DNA of 64,000 bases from Humulus lupulus (taxonomy: Eukaryota; Streptophyta; Magnoliopsida; Rosales; Cannabaceae): assembly GCF_963169125.1 (NCBI RefSeq), contig NC_084795.1, positions 134,457,701-134,521,700 on the forward strand. The letters run 5' to 3'. The notes beneath the pieces are model-generated. The model ran no database searches, was not told the DNA's origin, and worked only from the letters and a program-made list of their open reading frames with translations. Below, piece by piece: positions 23,059-34,190 of the stretch. The position numbers and the translations under genes are program-made. The number at the start of each line of letters is the position of its first letter. Positions within the stretch are counted from its first letter, which is position 1.

Positions 23059-23508
23059 TTAATTTGCTTCCTAAGGGATAACCCAGATGTGTTCACATGG
23101 TCGCACTCGGATATGATTGGGATCAGCCCAAACAATAAACCATGCGCTAAACATAGACAAATGTTGCCCACCGAAGCAATAGAAAAGGAGGCTCCTAGAC
23201 GACGAGAGGAAGAAAGCCTTGAAAGAGGAGGTCGAAAGACTAAAGGCAAATCAGTTTATCCGAGATACTTTCTATCTGGATTGGATAGCCAATCCATTGT
23301 TATTGCCAAAGCCCAAAGGCAAGTGGCGAACTTGCATTGACTATTCGATCCTCAACAAGGCGTGTCCAAAGGATTGCTTCCCCTACCTTGAATCGATCAG
23401 CTTGTGGATGTTACCGCAGGTCACGGCATCATGTCGTTCATGAATGCATATTCTAGATATAACCAGATAGTCATGCATGCACCCAATCAAGAGTAGGAGC
23501 TTCATGAC
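23059..23508 (+). pseudogene. Reverse transcriptase of E, first part
   Basis: Fragments in shifting frames give NPDVFTWSHSDMIGISP, then EEVERLKANQFIRDTFYLDW, LPKPKGKWRTCIDYSILNKA and CPKDCFPYLESI, which are the fingers/palm of Tat-type RT (compare 51526-52179 in F). A frameshift lies near 23200. The reading ends at the target site of solo LTR C (ATGAC at 23504-23508) and resumes at 25936. Confidence 0.8.
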
Positions 23509-25935
23509 TGTAATGCCCTGGTTACCCCAGAACAGTTACGGTGAACGGTGAACCGGAAATTTGACTCGCTACCCGAGTCATTTGGTTAAAAACGTGCTTC
23601 TAAGTGTTATTATCAGGCTAAGGTGGAAAAACCAATAAAAAGGAAAGGATATATTTTATTTAATACATAAAACTATTCATGGGCCCATCAAAACTTTTAA
23701 AAGTTATTTACAACTCAAAATGGTCATTACTATTTCAAATTTACAAACTAACCGACCTAGGCGGCAAAAATAGGGTAAACCTTATAGTTCCTCTGAGAAC
23801 TCCTTGGCCGTGGTGGTCAAGCGGCCGCATATGTACACAACACCACCTAAGCTCTCCACTCAAGGCTGGGTGAGATTTTCTTTCTCTTTACCTACACCAC
23901 ATAGCACCCATAAGCCAAGGCCCAGCAAGAAAACACAATATAGCATGATATAATATCAACAATGATCATAATAATCATTCAGGACTTTCAGTCCAAAACA
24001 GATAAGTGACAGAGGAAAAGTCACTAAGGTGGGTACAACTCCCTTTAGTCATGTGACGATAGGGTCACCGGGGCTTAACAGATAAGTGGACCTTTCACTA
24101 GCTTAAACAGGATAGGTGCATGATGACTAGTCACCAACATAACCTTCCTCATGACTCTAGAGTCATAACTATGGAACACTGTTCCCTAGCCATGTGACAA
24201 GCAGTCACCTAGGCCTTAGGCCCTGGCTCTGAGTAACTAGTCTCAGACTAGCCAAGCGCTTATAAGTTTCATTGACCTTAGGGTCGGTCCAGCATTAATG
24301 CCTTAGAGTCATTCAATGCTGATATCGATTAGATCTAATCTTTTATCGGCCCTGCGTTCAGGACACTTATGCCATTTCTGACTCTCAGGTCAGTAATATG
24401 CGACCAATGTCGTCCCTGACTAATCAGTGCCATACACAAGTAAACAACGTTCGCTAGCATTTAATATGCAATCAATGTCCACATTTATCAACCAACATGC
24501 CTCAACAACACTCATGCATGTGTACACAGGGTGAAGTTTTCTTACCTCTGGTTTGAGTGAGAATTAATATAAGAACGACCCTTGAGAACGATCTGTCTTT
24601 TTGTCCCTTAGCGGTTAACTGGTCATAGCCAATTATGGGATTCCATCAATAAAATGAATAATAAAATATTCCCGGACCAAGACCTAGCCTCCGGGACATC
24701 GAATCCCACTAAACCGGGTAGTAGGATCGATCCCGAGGCCTAAGGTTTGAATCCCTAAGTCAAAAACACACTTTTGGCCAAGATGGCCCTCAAGCACCGC
24801 AGCCCTTCCCAAAAAATAGAGGCAACTCGCCTCAAGCATCGCGACCCTTCCCCAAGCGTCGCGGCCCTTAGGCCTCTTTAGCATTACCTTCTTCTTCAAC
24901 AAGCTTGGGCCGCGGCGCTCTAGAACAGAGCCGCGGCCCCACCCAAAATTCATCCAAAAACCTCTATTTTTCTCCTTTAAACATATTTCAAAACCTTATA
25001 AAAACTCTCCCAATATCACTAACCAATGCGACCAATTATTACCACAACTTATCCACCATATAACCATCAAAACCCAAGCTTTACAGCAATCAAAACTTCC
25101 TCAAATTCCCCATTCAATTATCAAAACTCCAAACTTTAAAACCAGCTCAAAAATAGGGCAAAACACTATAAAATAGGACTAGAACCTTACCTTAAGCTTG
25201 AATCTAAGTCCTCTTCAATGGTTGAGCTAAGTCTATCACCTCCAAGCTTTGATTTCCTAGCTTAATTCTTCAATTTGGGATCAAGAACTCCAAGGAAGAT
25301 AAATGAGAGATGATGAACGTGGGGGAGGAAGTTTGGCTCTGTTTTACTCTATTCTTTCTACAGGTGACCAAGGTCATATATATCCTAGGGATGAAATGAC
25401 TATTTTTCCCCTAGGTCATTTAAAAGCTTCTACAGACTCCCAAGGGTAAAACTGCCCTTTTCAACCTATCTCGTAAATCATAATTAACGCTCTCCAATTT
25501 CTGCTATTCTCAATATTCTCAAATACCAATTATTCTTATCCCGTTACCCTTTAATTCCCGGTAACGCTCTAATCACCAAAATACCCCGAGACTCACCCCT
25601 AGCCCCGAGCTTAAACCTGTTATGACCAAACCGATAGTTTATATTCAGAGATCATCTCATGCCGAATAGCTCGAACAAATCCACATTATAATGTGGCCTC
25701 AACAATTAATCACAAGCATGCACCAAAAAATACAAATATGCCCTCAATGGGCAAAATTACCAAAATACCCCCTGTAATCAAATGTGGACCCACATGCATG
25801 CATTTAACATCATATTATAATATAATTCACATAAACATGCATATAATCATTTAATGGCATAATAAAACAATTATGGCCCTCCTGGCCTACTAATCCAGTC
25901 ATTAAACCACATTAAGGATTTTTTGGGGCATTACA
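23509..25935 (-). repeat. C: Tekay-type solo LTR in E
   Basis: 2,427 bp from TGTAATGCCCTGG to GGGGCATTACA, flanked on both sides by ATGAC (23504-23508, 25936-25940). No internal region is present, so it is a solo LTR, normally produced by recombination between the two LTRs of an element. The left end and a block at 23815-23930 match the 3' LTR of element B (59166-61499), giving minus orientation. Removing it restores a continuous RT reading, S-F-M-T-D-K-G-L, across the site. The minus-strand open frame at 24684-24953 is chance. Confidence 0.93.
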
Positions 25936-26870
25936 ATGACCGATAAAGGTTTATAGTACTACAATGTGTTGTCCTTTGGGCTCAAGAACGTCGGGGCCAC
26001 TTATCAAAGACTAGTAAATAGGATGTTTTCCGAGAAAATAGGAAAAAGCATGGAAGTATATGTGGAAAATATGCTAGTTAAGTCCAAACACAATTGAAAC
26101 CATGTTGACGATCTCGCATAATGCTTTGCTATACTCCGAAAGTACAACATGAGACTTAACCCACAAAAGTGCTCATTCAGAGTATCTATGGGAAAGTTTC
26201 TCAAATTCATAGTAAATGCTCGGGGCATAGAGGCAGACCCGGATAAGATAAAGGCACTAATTGATATGCCTTTGCCTTGAAAGCATAAAGACTTCCAGAG
26301 TTTAACTGGATAAATGGCAGCCTTAAGTAGGTTTGTATCGAAATCTACAAACAGATGCGTTTCGTTCTATAATATTTTGAGAGGAGGCAAGAAATTTGAA
26401 TTGTCAGACAAGTGCGAGCTTGCTTTTCAATCCCTTAAAAATCACCTCCCTGAACCACCAATATTCTCCAAACTAGTCACAAGGGAAATATTATACTTGT
26501 ACCTCGCTACAACCGAGCAGGAAATTAGCGTAGTACTTGTTCGGGAGGACAAGAAAGTACAAGAACATGTTTATTATGTTAGCAAAAGGTTACTAGGGGT
26601 AGAGTCGATATATCCATTAATGGAAAAGCTAGACTTGTACTTGATACATGCATCTCGTAAAGTCTGACCTTACTTCCAGGCGCATCATGTACACATATTG
26701 ATTGATCAACCATTGAGACAGGTGTTTTTGAAACCTGAGGCATCCGAGAGACTGTTAAAATGGGCGGTTGAACTCAGAAAATTCAAGATCACATGTCACC
26801 CGAGAATGATGATCAAAGGATAAGCCTTAGCAGATTTCATAGTTGAATGTACAGGAATCACCAATGAGGA
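25936..26870 (+). pseudogene. Reverse transcriptase (second part) and first RNase H of E
   Basis: Resumes with YNVLSFGLKNVGATYQRLVN. The catalytic box that is YVDD in F (51494-51505) is YVEN here (26059-26070), so both catalytic aspartates are lost. Thumb and RNase H follow: FVSKSTNRCVSFYNILRGGK, FELSDKCELAFQSLKNHL and REILYLYLATTEQEISVVLV (26314-26667). Stops break it at several places, including a TGA at 26665-26667 where related elements read R (RK-stop-PYFQAH) and a TAA where Q is expected before ALADFI. Confidence 0.85.
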
Positions 26871-27340
26871 AGTCATAACCCCAACCTGCGATCTGTGGAG
26901 ACTTTACATCGATAGGTCTTTGAACAAGAATGAATCGGGGGTAGTAATTATCTTAATCACTCTGATAGGAAATCATTTCCACTCAGCCTTACGGTTTGGC
27001 TTCGAGGTGTCAAATAACGAGGCTGAATAAGAAGTACTATTAGCAGGACTTCAGATAGCTTCCAAGCTTAAAGAAAAAGCCATCCACTGTTATAGTGATT
27101 CCTAGTTGGTTGTCGACTAGGTTTTAGGAGAATATCAGGCTCATGGAATCAAAATGGTAGCTTACATGGAGAAGGTCAAAGCAACAGTCGGACAATTCAA
27201 GTTTTACGCCATTGAACAAGTTTCGCGGAAGCAAAATTTGAATGCAGATGCTTTGGCTTGGCTCACCACAGCCAAGGAAGACGATACACTCAATGGAGTG
27301 GATCAAATATCTACCAGTACTGAGCATAGCCGAGCCTGAA
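26871..27340 (+). pseudogene. Second (archaeal-type) RNase H of E
   Basis: The segment LYIDRSLNKNESGVVIIL aligns with LFTDGSSNESHAGAGVILI of F, so the D-G-S signature is degraded. It continues with SNNEAE, a stop, EVLLAG, then CYSDS, a stop, LVVD, a stop, VLGEYQAHGIKMVAY, and finally NLNADALAWL. The two stops around LVVD are TAG where F and relatives read Q. A second RNase H at this position is characteristic of Tat-lineage elements. Confidence 0.8.
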
Positions 27341-28617
27341 GAAGATAACATCAACATGATAGACTCGCGGCCTACCTGCATGACTCCCATAATAGACTAT
27401 CTCGAAACCGAGAGCCTCCCGGCAGACAGGAATGAGGCTAGAAAACTTATGTACAAGATACTAAGGTACACTATCTTGGAGGGAAAATTATACAGAAGGA
27501 GGTATTCTATGACATTGTTAAGGTGTGTAACTCCATCCGAAGCTAGAAAATTTTTAGAAGAAATCCATGCAGGCTTTTGCGAAGACCATACTGGGGGGCA
27601 TAGTCTATCAAAGAAGGTAGTTAGGCAAGGATACTTCTGGCCTACAATAAAAGCAGAATCATTCGAATACGTCAAATGTTGTGACAAGTGTCAGCGATTT
27701 GCTTTAATCCCACGAGCTCCACCAACCAAGCTCACCATGATGAGTTCCCTGTGGCCATTCGCAATATGGGGAATCGACCTCATTGGATCCCTGCTAACAG
27801 AGAAAGGGGGAGTAAAATATGTCGTAGCTATTGTTGATTACTTCACTAAGTGGACTGAGGCCGAACCTCTGACCACCATCACCTCGAAGAAAGTCTTGGA
27901 ATTTTTGGTAAAAAAAAATATAATCTACAGATACGGGGTACAAAGGAAAATAGTGTCAAACAATGGAACTGAGTTCGATAGAGAACTATTTACTCAGTTC
28001 TACGAAAAGAATGGGATAATCAAGAGTTTTTCCTCAGTAGCCTATCCACAAGGAAATGGCCAGGTTGAAGCTATGAATAAGACTCTGAAGAGCTCTATTA
28101 AGAAAAGGCTTGAAGAGGCTAAAGGAAAATGGCCATAAGAATTACTACAAGTCCTATGGGCTTACAGGACACCAACTCGGACCTCAATAGGCAACACCCT
28201 CTTCTGCCTGGCTTACAGTTGCGAAGCTATGCTGCCCATTGAGGTCGGAATCCCAATAATCAAATGCAAAGCATACAGCTGGACCTCAAACCAATTCCGG
28301 CTCGAAGAAACTCTAGACCTAATTGAAGGAAAACGAGATGAAGCCCAACTTCAAAACGCCGTATACCAGCAAAGGGCTACAAGGTACTTCAATAAGAGGC
28401 CCCAAGACAGACACTTTAGATTTGGAGATATGGTGCTTATGCGCATGTTTTTGGCCACACGAGACCCCTCTGCAGGCGTGCTCGGGCCTAATTGGGAGGG
28501 ACCCTACCAAATTGAATCCATAATCTGACCTAGTGTCTATAAACTAGCAAGGTTAAATGGAGAATTGGTTCCACAAGCTTGGAATGGTGAACACCTATGA
28601 CCTTATTACCAGTAATG
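27341..28617 (+). pseudogene. Integrase of E
   Basis: The longest open stretch of E (27242-28138, 298 codons) spans the integrase. Zinc-binding region: GFCEDHTGGHSLSKKVVRQG and then CCDKCQRFA. Core: AIWGIDLIGSLLTEKGGVKY (first D), KIVSNNGTEFDRELFTQF (second acidic position, with D changed to N in SNN where F has SDN), and PQGNGQVEAMNKTLKSSIKK (E). A TAA at 28136-28138 interrupts WP-stop-ELLQVLWAYRT. The C-terminal piece (28229-28528) reads FRFGDMVLMRMFLATRD and GVLGPNWEGPYQIE, and ends near 28617. The frame 27397-27687 on the other strand is a shadow. Confidence 0.85.
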
Positions 28618-28838
28618 AAGGAATGTTGTTTATTCATTTGTAAACAAGTTTGTACTTAATTCTTGTTTTCATTAATAAAGCACTAAATTTTGTTCCAATT
28701 TTATATTTTTATAGATATATTTTTTGCAAGCCCTCAAGATTCAATAACCTAAGATTGTAATCATAGGATATTAAAGGGGCATAAGTGGTATACAATCATA
28801 CCATAGGCTCAAAAATATAGCATCAATAACAATAAAGT
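28618..28838. other. Non-coding DNA after pol in E
   Basis: AT-rich spacer between integrase and the antisense ORF region. No signal recognised. Confidence 0.6.
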
Positions 28839-28839
28839 T

Positions 28840-28959
28840 AATAGCAATGTATGGATTATTAACCAAGCACGAATTAAACAATAGCAGTGTATGGATTATT
28901 AACCAAACACGAAGTAAACAATAACAGTGTATGGATCATTAACCAAACATGAATTAAAC
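28840..28959 (+). repeat. 40-bp tandem repeat, three copies
   Basis: The unit containing GTGTATGGATTATTAACCAA recurs at an exact 40-bp spacing (its ATGGAT starts at 28851, 28891 and 28931) with one to four changes per copy. Confidence 0.9.
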
Positions 28960-29561
28960 AAGTCTGGAACAAACCAGCAAACTCTAATCGGCATGATTAA
29001 AAGTTGGAATTCTAAATAAACCAACAAAATTCCTGAGTCGAGACTGAGCTGGAATTTTTTTGCAAATAAGTTTCGATCTAGCAACCTTGACACCCTACTT
29101 GAGGATGAGGAAAAATTACTATAGTAAAGCAAGAAATAACTAGACTAACGAGGTTACACGCCGATAAGTATTTTTTAACAAAAATATGTGGTAAAAGTAA
29201 CATTCGACCTTGATAATAACGAAGTTGAAAAAGTGGAATCAAATGAACTATGTATGAATACATGGAATCTTGAAGCAAGACAGTATTTTTATAAATAAAC
29301 AAATATAAATGCAAGTACTTTGTAGTATGCTCAAAATATTTTGAACTAGAAATATGACATATGCTATCAATGAAAAACGATAAAGGTTTAAAATATGCAT
29401 AAAGATTTCGAGAAAGAGAATTAAGCCTAAGAAACTACCATTAAAACATAAGCTTGTCAAATAACTCAAACTTTGAGTTATAATTGTCTTTGCCCCAAGG
29501 GAATCAAAAAGTATGATTACAGAGGAAATAAAAATTCAAGCCTGACCTCTTCCTCCTCTAG

Positions 29562-30290
29562 TCAAGCTTTCCATCTGTTCACATACTCGGTCTCCTCTAT
29601 AGACAAGAAGCTAGCATCAAGGTTAAGATTGGTGGCCCAAATGTGATACATCGCCATGTCAACGGTGCGAGCTTTCTTGGTCCTAAATTCCTCAAGAAGA
29701 TAAGCCTTCTCACTCTCGATGAACTCAAAAGTCATCTTCTTGTCCTCCTCCAGCTTGGCATTTAGTTCTTGGACCCTCTTGATCTCTATCTCCTTGGCCT
29801 CCACCTCCCGTTGAATCGTTTCCAGCTCCCGCTGAGTCACCTCCAGTCCTTACTGAGCTGCCTCCTGCTCCTGCCAAGCCTTTTTAAGGTCGTCTTCAGC
29901 CCTGAGCTGTGCATCCCTAGCATCTTGGGCGTGCACTTTGCTCATCGTGACCTCATGATTCAGGACATAATTGTGTTGAACGAAGGTTATCAAGGTCTGC
30001 AATTAAAAACTGATGTTAGAGGTAAAGAAATAAAGAGTTGGCATGGAAACATGAAGCCTATCAATTATTAAAGAATAACTTACCGAAGAAAGAAACTCTA
30101 CACTCTTGTAAAAAATAATGTTGGCACTCTTGCAGGTCTTTAAGAACTCCCACTGGGGAGCCTCGAGGTTGCTGAGGCATTGGCCCACACAAGCCAATGC
30201 ATAAAAATCGAGCTAGACTCCGAGAGTACCTGCAGCATTTTCGACCACACACTCAGGGACATAGGTCGAAACAATCAGTTTGTAGTCTCG
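29562..30290 (-). pseudogene. Antisense extra ORF of E, C-terminal part
   Basis: The minus strand reads an exon ending FLKTCKSANIIFYKSVEFLS, a GTAAGT donor at 30082-30077, an 86-nt intron, a TGCAG acceptor ending at 29997, and a coiled-coil exon. That exon starts TLITFVQHNYVLNHEVTMSK and continues AQDARDAQLRAEDDLKKAW, then TQRELETIQREVEAKEIEIK, and ends at a stop at 29562-29564. The junction is phase 0, as in F and E1. One TAA interrupts the second exon near 29852. The product is a predicted coiled coil of unknown role. It is transcribed, if at all, against the retroelement RNA. Confidence 0.65.
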
Positions 30291-30354
30291 AATTGGAGGT
30301 TGGGTAGGGCGAACATGCTTTGATTGGCTCGTAGGAGGAGGGGCCACAACTTTT

Positions 30355-30689
30355 GGAAGTGTTGGAGGATCAGTGACAAGGCCCAAGTAGTTTCAGGGAT
30401 TTTGGGTTTTCCCAAAATTTTCGACCACTTTCCGGCCACCTTGAGCCACCACGAGATGAACCACCACCACCACCATATTCATTGCTTCTTGGGCTTCAAA
30501 ACCCACTAAAGAATCAGACCCAATGGCCACCGTGGACTGGTGGCGCCGCCACTTACTCCGACCATTCTTTTAGGGCTCACGTCAATTCTTTTAGGGATCG
30601 CGTTAGTCCTAAAATATCTCAGTTTTTAAGGCTCTCAAATAGAGGACTCAGACCCCATGAGTCCTAAAAATCCTTTTTTGTTGTAGTGT
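30355..30689 (-). mobile_element. CACTA-like DNA transposon end inside the antisense ORF of E
   Basis: The right edge, read on the minus strand, starts CACTACAACAAAAAAGG, the typical end of plant CACTA (En/Spm) elements. The interior is unlike its surroundings: CCACCACCACCACC-type sequence and repeats of TTTTAGGG. The left end is not found, so this is a fragment or a degraded non-autonomous copy, and the left coordinate is approximate. Confidence 0.4.
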
Positions 30690-31735
30690 CGGGCCCCCAT
30701 CGATCCTCTGAAGACAGCGACATCTAACACGAAAGAAAAAGGTGAGGGCCCATTATTTAAAAGAGTGGAAGAATTAAGGCTCGATAACTAGAGTTTGCAA
30801 GCTTGAGATAACGAGATCGCATTAATCAAACCTGAAGGCTCAAAATAGCGACATTGACTCAAATGCCAAAATCGAGCTATTAAAAGTTCGATGCATCGAG
30901 AGTGGACCCACGCAAGAGTGGGGCAGTTACTGTCAACTTGGGGTATCCCGAATTTCTAGGAAAAAATAGGCAGTTGCCCAAAATGGAGATATTATTGGGA
31001 TACGTGCATTAAAACCCTAATCCAAAGCCCTTTTTCTTAAGCTATAGGAACATATAACCTATTACCCAATAACCTAAAAAAGGTTCCATTTTTATCTGTT
31101 TTCAGCAAACCTTTTGCCTAAACATATTTCTTATCACTACAAATCTACACAAATAAAAAAACTACCTCTTACAAAGAAAATTTCAAGAATGTAGTAAGAA
31201 CCAAAGGAGTTTTCTTACGCATAAATGCATAAAAGGAAAAAAAAACATACAAGAAATGAGTTGTAAAGTCTAGTGAACTTACACAAGGTTGATCTTGAGA
31301 ATGTAGAGATCGTAGACTGGAAAATAGGAAGCAGAAACGATCCCACTGAGCCGAAAGTGGTGAGATTGTGTTGCTTCTTTGGCTTGGAGAACATGCAAAG
31401 AGTTGAGAGCTTGAGTTCATGTTTTCTCTTCTAAAAATTAAAAAGCAAAGTGAAGAGGTAGAAGATGGCGAATGGATTCAAAATAATCATAAAGGTGGTA
31501 CTCAAAGGTGAGTCTGAGCCCTTGATTTGGGTCAAAAAATGATCCAAGGGACCGCGTTTGATCTCAAGAGTTGGTGGCAAAAAGATAATAGGAAAGGACG
31601 TGTGCAGATAAAAGAGTGCTCGAGTACTCTCGGTATGCAATCCCCTAATAACACGTGTACACACTCGCGTGTGGTAGGTGGGCATGTTTTCTGGAAGTGA
31701 AGTTCAAAAGTTTCGTTCTCATAGTATTCGAACAA
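30690..31735. other. Upstream part of the antisense ORF region of E
   Basis: No clear coding exon is left. A stretch at 31595-31690 (ACACGTGTACACACTCGCGT, GGTAGGTGGGCATGTTTTCT) resembles 3350-3400 in E1 (ACACGTGTCTCATACTCGAG, GTGGATGGGCACATTTTCT), where it lies just before the polypurine tract. E is cut shortly after this block. Confidence 0.5.
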
Positions 31736-31950
31736 CCTCTAGATCAGTGTAGAACTTTCTCAACCAAATCACCTCCTTAGCTGCTTCACAAGCCACTATG
31801 TATTCAGCATCCATGGTTGAATAAGCTATGTTGGATTGTTTAATGCTTCTCCAGACAACAGCTCCTCCACCAAGAGTGAACACTGACCCAGATGTCAATT
31901 TTCGACTGTCTTTGTCTAATTGGAATCAGAATCTGTGTATCCAGTAGGAT
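31735..31950 (-). pseudogene. RNase H of G, truncated
   Basis: Reads [20 protein letters not shown] then [20 protein letters not shown], the characteristic copia RNase H segment (S-T-x-E/D-A-E-Y). The remaining C-terminal 80-100 residues, the 3' end and the 3' LTR are absent. A frameshift lies around 31920-31950, between it and the RT frame. Confidence 0.85.
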
Positions 31951-33227
31951 TTAGCTCACCCTTGAATTTACTAGCATATAGTTTCTCGTTCTCCTAAGAT
32001 ACTTGAGAATGTGCTTTACTGCAATCCAGTGTTCCAAACCAGGATTTGATTGATAATGACTTACAATCCCAACTGCATAACATATGTCGGGCCTAGTACA
32101 CAACATAACATACATCAGACTCCCAACTGCTGAAGCATAGGGAAAATTTCTCATATCCTCTTCCTCCTGAGGTTTCATGGGACATTGTTCCTTGGAGAGA
32201 GAAATTCCATGTCTGGTCAGTAATTTACCTTTCTTGGAATTCTCCATAGAGAATCTTTCAAGCCCCTTATCTATATAATTAGCCTGAGAAAGTGCCAAGA
32301 GCTTGTTCTTTCTATTCCTTAGGATTTGGATTCCCATAACATAGCTCGCCTCACCCAAATCTTTCATTTGGAACTTTTCGCCTAACCACTTCTTCACGTT
32401 TGACAATGTCTCTACATTATTCCTAATGAGAAAAATGTCATCAACGTAAAGAACTAAGAAAACCACCACTTTTCCTTTGATGTATTTATACACACATGCT
32501 CCGTCGACATTCTGTTCGAAGCCATATGTTTTAATTGTTTCATCAAAAGTGATATTCCAAGATCTAGATGCTTGCTTTAATCCATAAATGGATTTCAGCA
32601 ACTTGCACACCTTTTGATCTTCCCTTTTCTTTATGAACCCTTCTAGTTGTACCATATAGATACTTTCATCAAGATAGCCATTCAGAAATGCTGTCTTGAC
32701 ATCTATTTTCCATATCTCATAATCAATGGCAGTCGCTATGGATAAGAAGACACGAATGGATTTGAGCATGGCCACAGGAAAAATGCTTCTTCATAATCAA
32801 CACATTCTCTCTGAGTGTAACCTTTGGCTACATGCCTCGCTTTGAAAGTCTCTACTTTTCCATCTACACCTCTTTTCTTCTTGTATATCCACTTACACCC
32901 TATGGGCCTGACATCTTCAGGTGGATCCACAAGTTCCCAAACAGGATTGGAATACATCGATTCCATTTCTTGGTTCATGGCTTCTTGCCATTTCTCCTTT
33001 TCAGGATCATCCATTGCCTCTTTGAAGGTTAATGGATCATCCTTGTTTGTATTAGAAACAAGGACATGTGCCTTATGTTCATAGTGAACAGGTTGTCTCA
33101 CAATCCTCCCACTACGACGTTGCACTAGGGTTTCTTTTCCAGGAGTCATGGTTTCCTCGGTTTGTCGTTTATCATTTAATGATAAAGATGATTGTGATGG
33201 AATCTTATCAGTTGTGAGTTCCTCCAA
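31951..33227 (-). pseudogene. Reverse transcriptase of G
   Basis: Two overlapping open frames (32736-33227, 163 codons, and 31951-32775, 274 codons). The first includes PLTFKEAMDDPEKEKWQEAM and GCKWIYKKKRGVDGKVETFK. The second includes DYEIWKIDVKTAFLNGYLDE, the catalytic YVDD (32437-32448) in VLYVDDIFLI, and ASAVGSLMYVMLCTRPDICY. A frameshift near 32740-32775 separates them; otherwise this is the best preserved copia domain in the window. Confidence 0.9.
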
Positions 33228-33255
33228 TACTACCTTGCTCTGGGTTTATAGCTAT

Positions 33256-34190
33256 TCATATAGTCATGTTATAAGAAGGTCGCATTTGTTGAAACAAATA
33301 CCTTTTGATCCTTGAGACTATAGAAATAACCACCTCTTGTTTCTGAAGCGTAGCCAACAAAAATGCACACTTCTGACCTTTATTCAAGTTTCCCTGATTT
33401 AGATCTAAGAACATGAGCAAAACAGCCCCAAATGCGGAAATTGTGCAAACTAGGTTTGTTTTCAATCCACTGTTCCAATGGCGTCTTGCTAATGGTCTTA
33501 GATGGGACTACATTCAAAATGTGCGTCGTCGTTTGAAGTGCATATCCCCAGAATGTGAGAGGAAGTGAAGAGTAGCTTAACATAGACCTGACCATGTCCA
33601 ACAAGGTCCTATTTCTTCTTTCAGAAACACCATTTTGTTGTGGTGTTCTTGGTGTTGTGAGTTTGGATAGAATACCATGCTCCAGCAAGAAGTCTTTGAA
33701 TTCTAAATCCAAATATTCTCCACCTCAGTAATCGAATTGTCTTTAGAGTCTTACCTAACTGCTTCTCAGCCTCAGCTATGAATTCTTGAAACTTACTAAA
33801 GGTTTCAAATTTCATAAGCATTAAGTAAGTATGACCATATCTTAAGTAATCATCAATAAAAGTGACGAAATACTCATACCCACCTCTTTCTTGTACATTG
33901 ATTGGACCACAGACATCTTTGTGTACAAGCTCCAAAGGTTCTTTGGCTCTATTGCCTTTCCTTGAGAAATGACGTTTGGTCATTTTTCCTTCTAGACAAG
34001 ATTCACAAACCGGAAAAGTTCCAACTCTTAGTTGTCTCAAAGGTCCATCTTTTGTTAACCGATTTATCCTATCTAGACCTATATGACCAAGTCTAAGATG
34101 CCAAAGATATGTGTCATCCTCGTTTGAAACTTTTTGTCTTTTGTTACCTTGCAGTTTTGCTAATTTAAACAATTCTGAATTATTAAGTTT
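33256..34190 (-). pseudogene. GAG-pre-integrase and integrase of G
   Basis: 33621-34172 starts with the GAG-pre-integrase block LWHLRLGHIGLDRINRLTKD and the zinc-binding C-x2-C of FPVCESCLEGKMTKR. The integrase core follows: LVHKDVCGPI (first D), FVTFIDDYLRYG and PQQNGVSERRNRTLLDMVRS (E, in 33380-33712). A frameshift near 33620-33720 falls at the second aspartate, where LDLEFKDFLLEHGI resumes. The piece 33256-33465 covers the C-terminal part in another frame. Confidence 0.9.

Larger units (their letters stand above)
10171..31735 (+). mobile_element. E: old Tat-type Ty3/gypsy element, twice invaded, 3' LTR lost
   Basis: Order on the + strand: 5' LTR, PBS, gag, protease, RT, RNase H, second RNase H, integrase, then an antisense ORF. 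Element A (13764-22635 with duplications) splits the protease region and solo LTR C (23504-25940) splits RT. Without these inserts E is about 10 kb. The second (archaeal-type) RNase H and the antisense ORF mark the Tat lineage. The right end is cut near 31715-31745, where copia coding sequence of G begins, roughly where the polypurine tract and 3' LTR should be. All coding regions carry stops, and key catalytic residues of RT and protease are altered. Confidence 0.8.
31735..34190 (-). mobile_element. G: truncated Ty1/copia element
   Basis: Minus-strand copia pol in family order, integrase then RT then RNase H (copia elements place integrase before RT). The 3' end is missing: RNase H stops at [16 protein letters not shown] at about 31735, where it joins element E. 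Gag is not recognised upstream of 34190. Confidence 0.85.

Noticed and set aside
24000..24450. Repeated short direct and inverted motifs suggesting a CRISPR-like array
   Set aside because: Spacing is irregular, units are diverged, and the region lies inside a plant LTR.
31169..31735. Minus-strand frames as a host gene
   Set aside because: They occupy the antisense-gene upstream region of E, show no domain, and contain the block shared with E1 before its polypurine tract.
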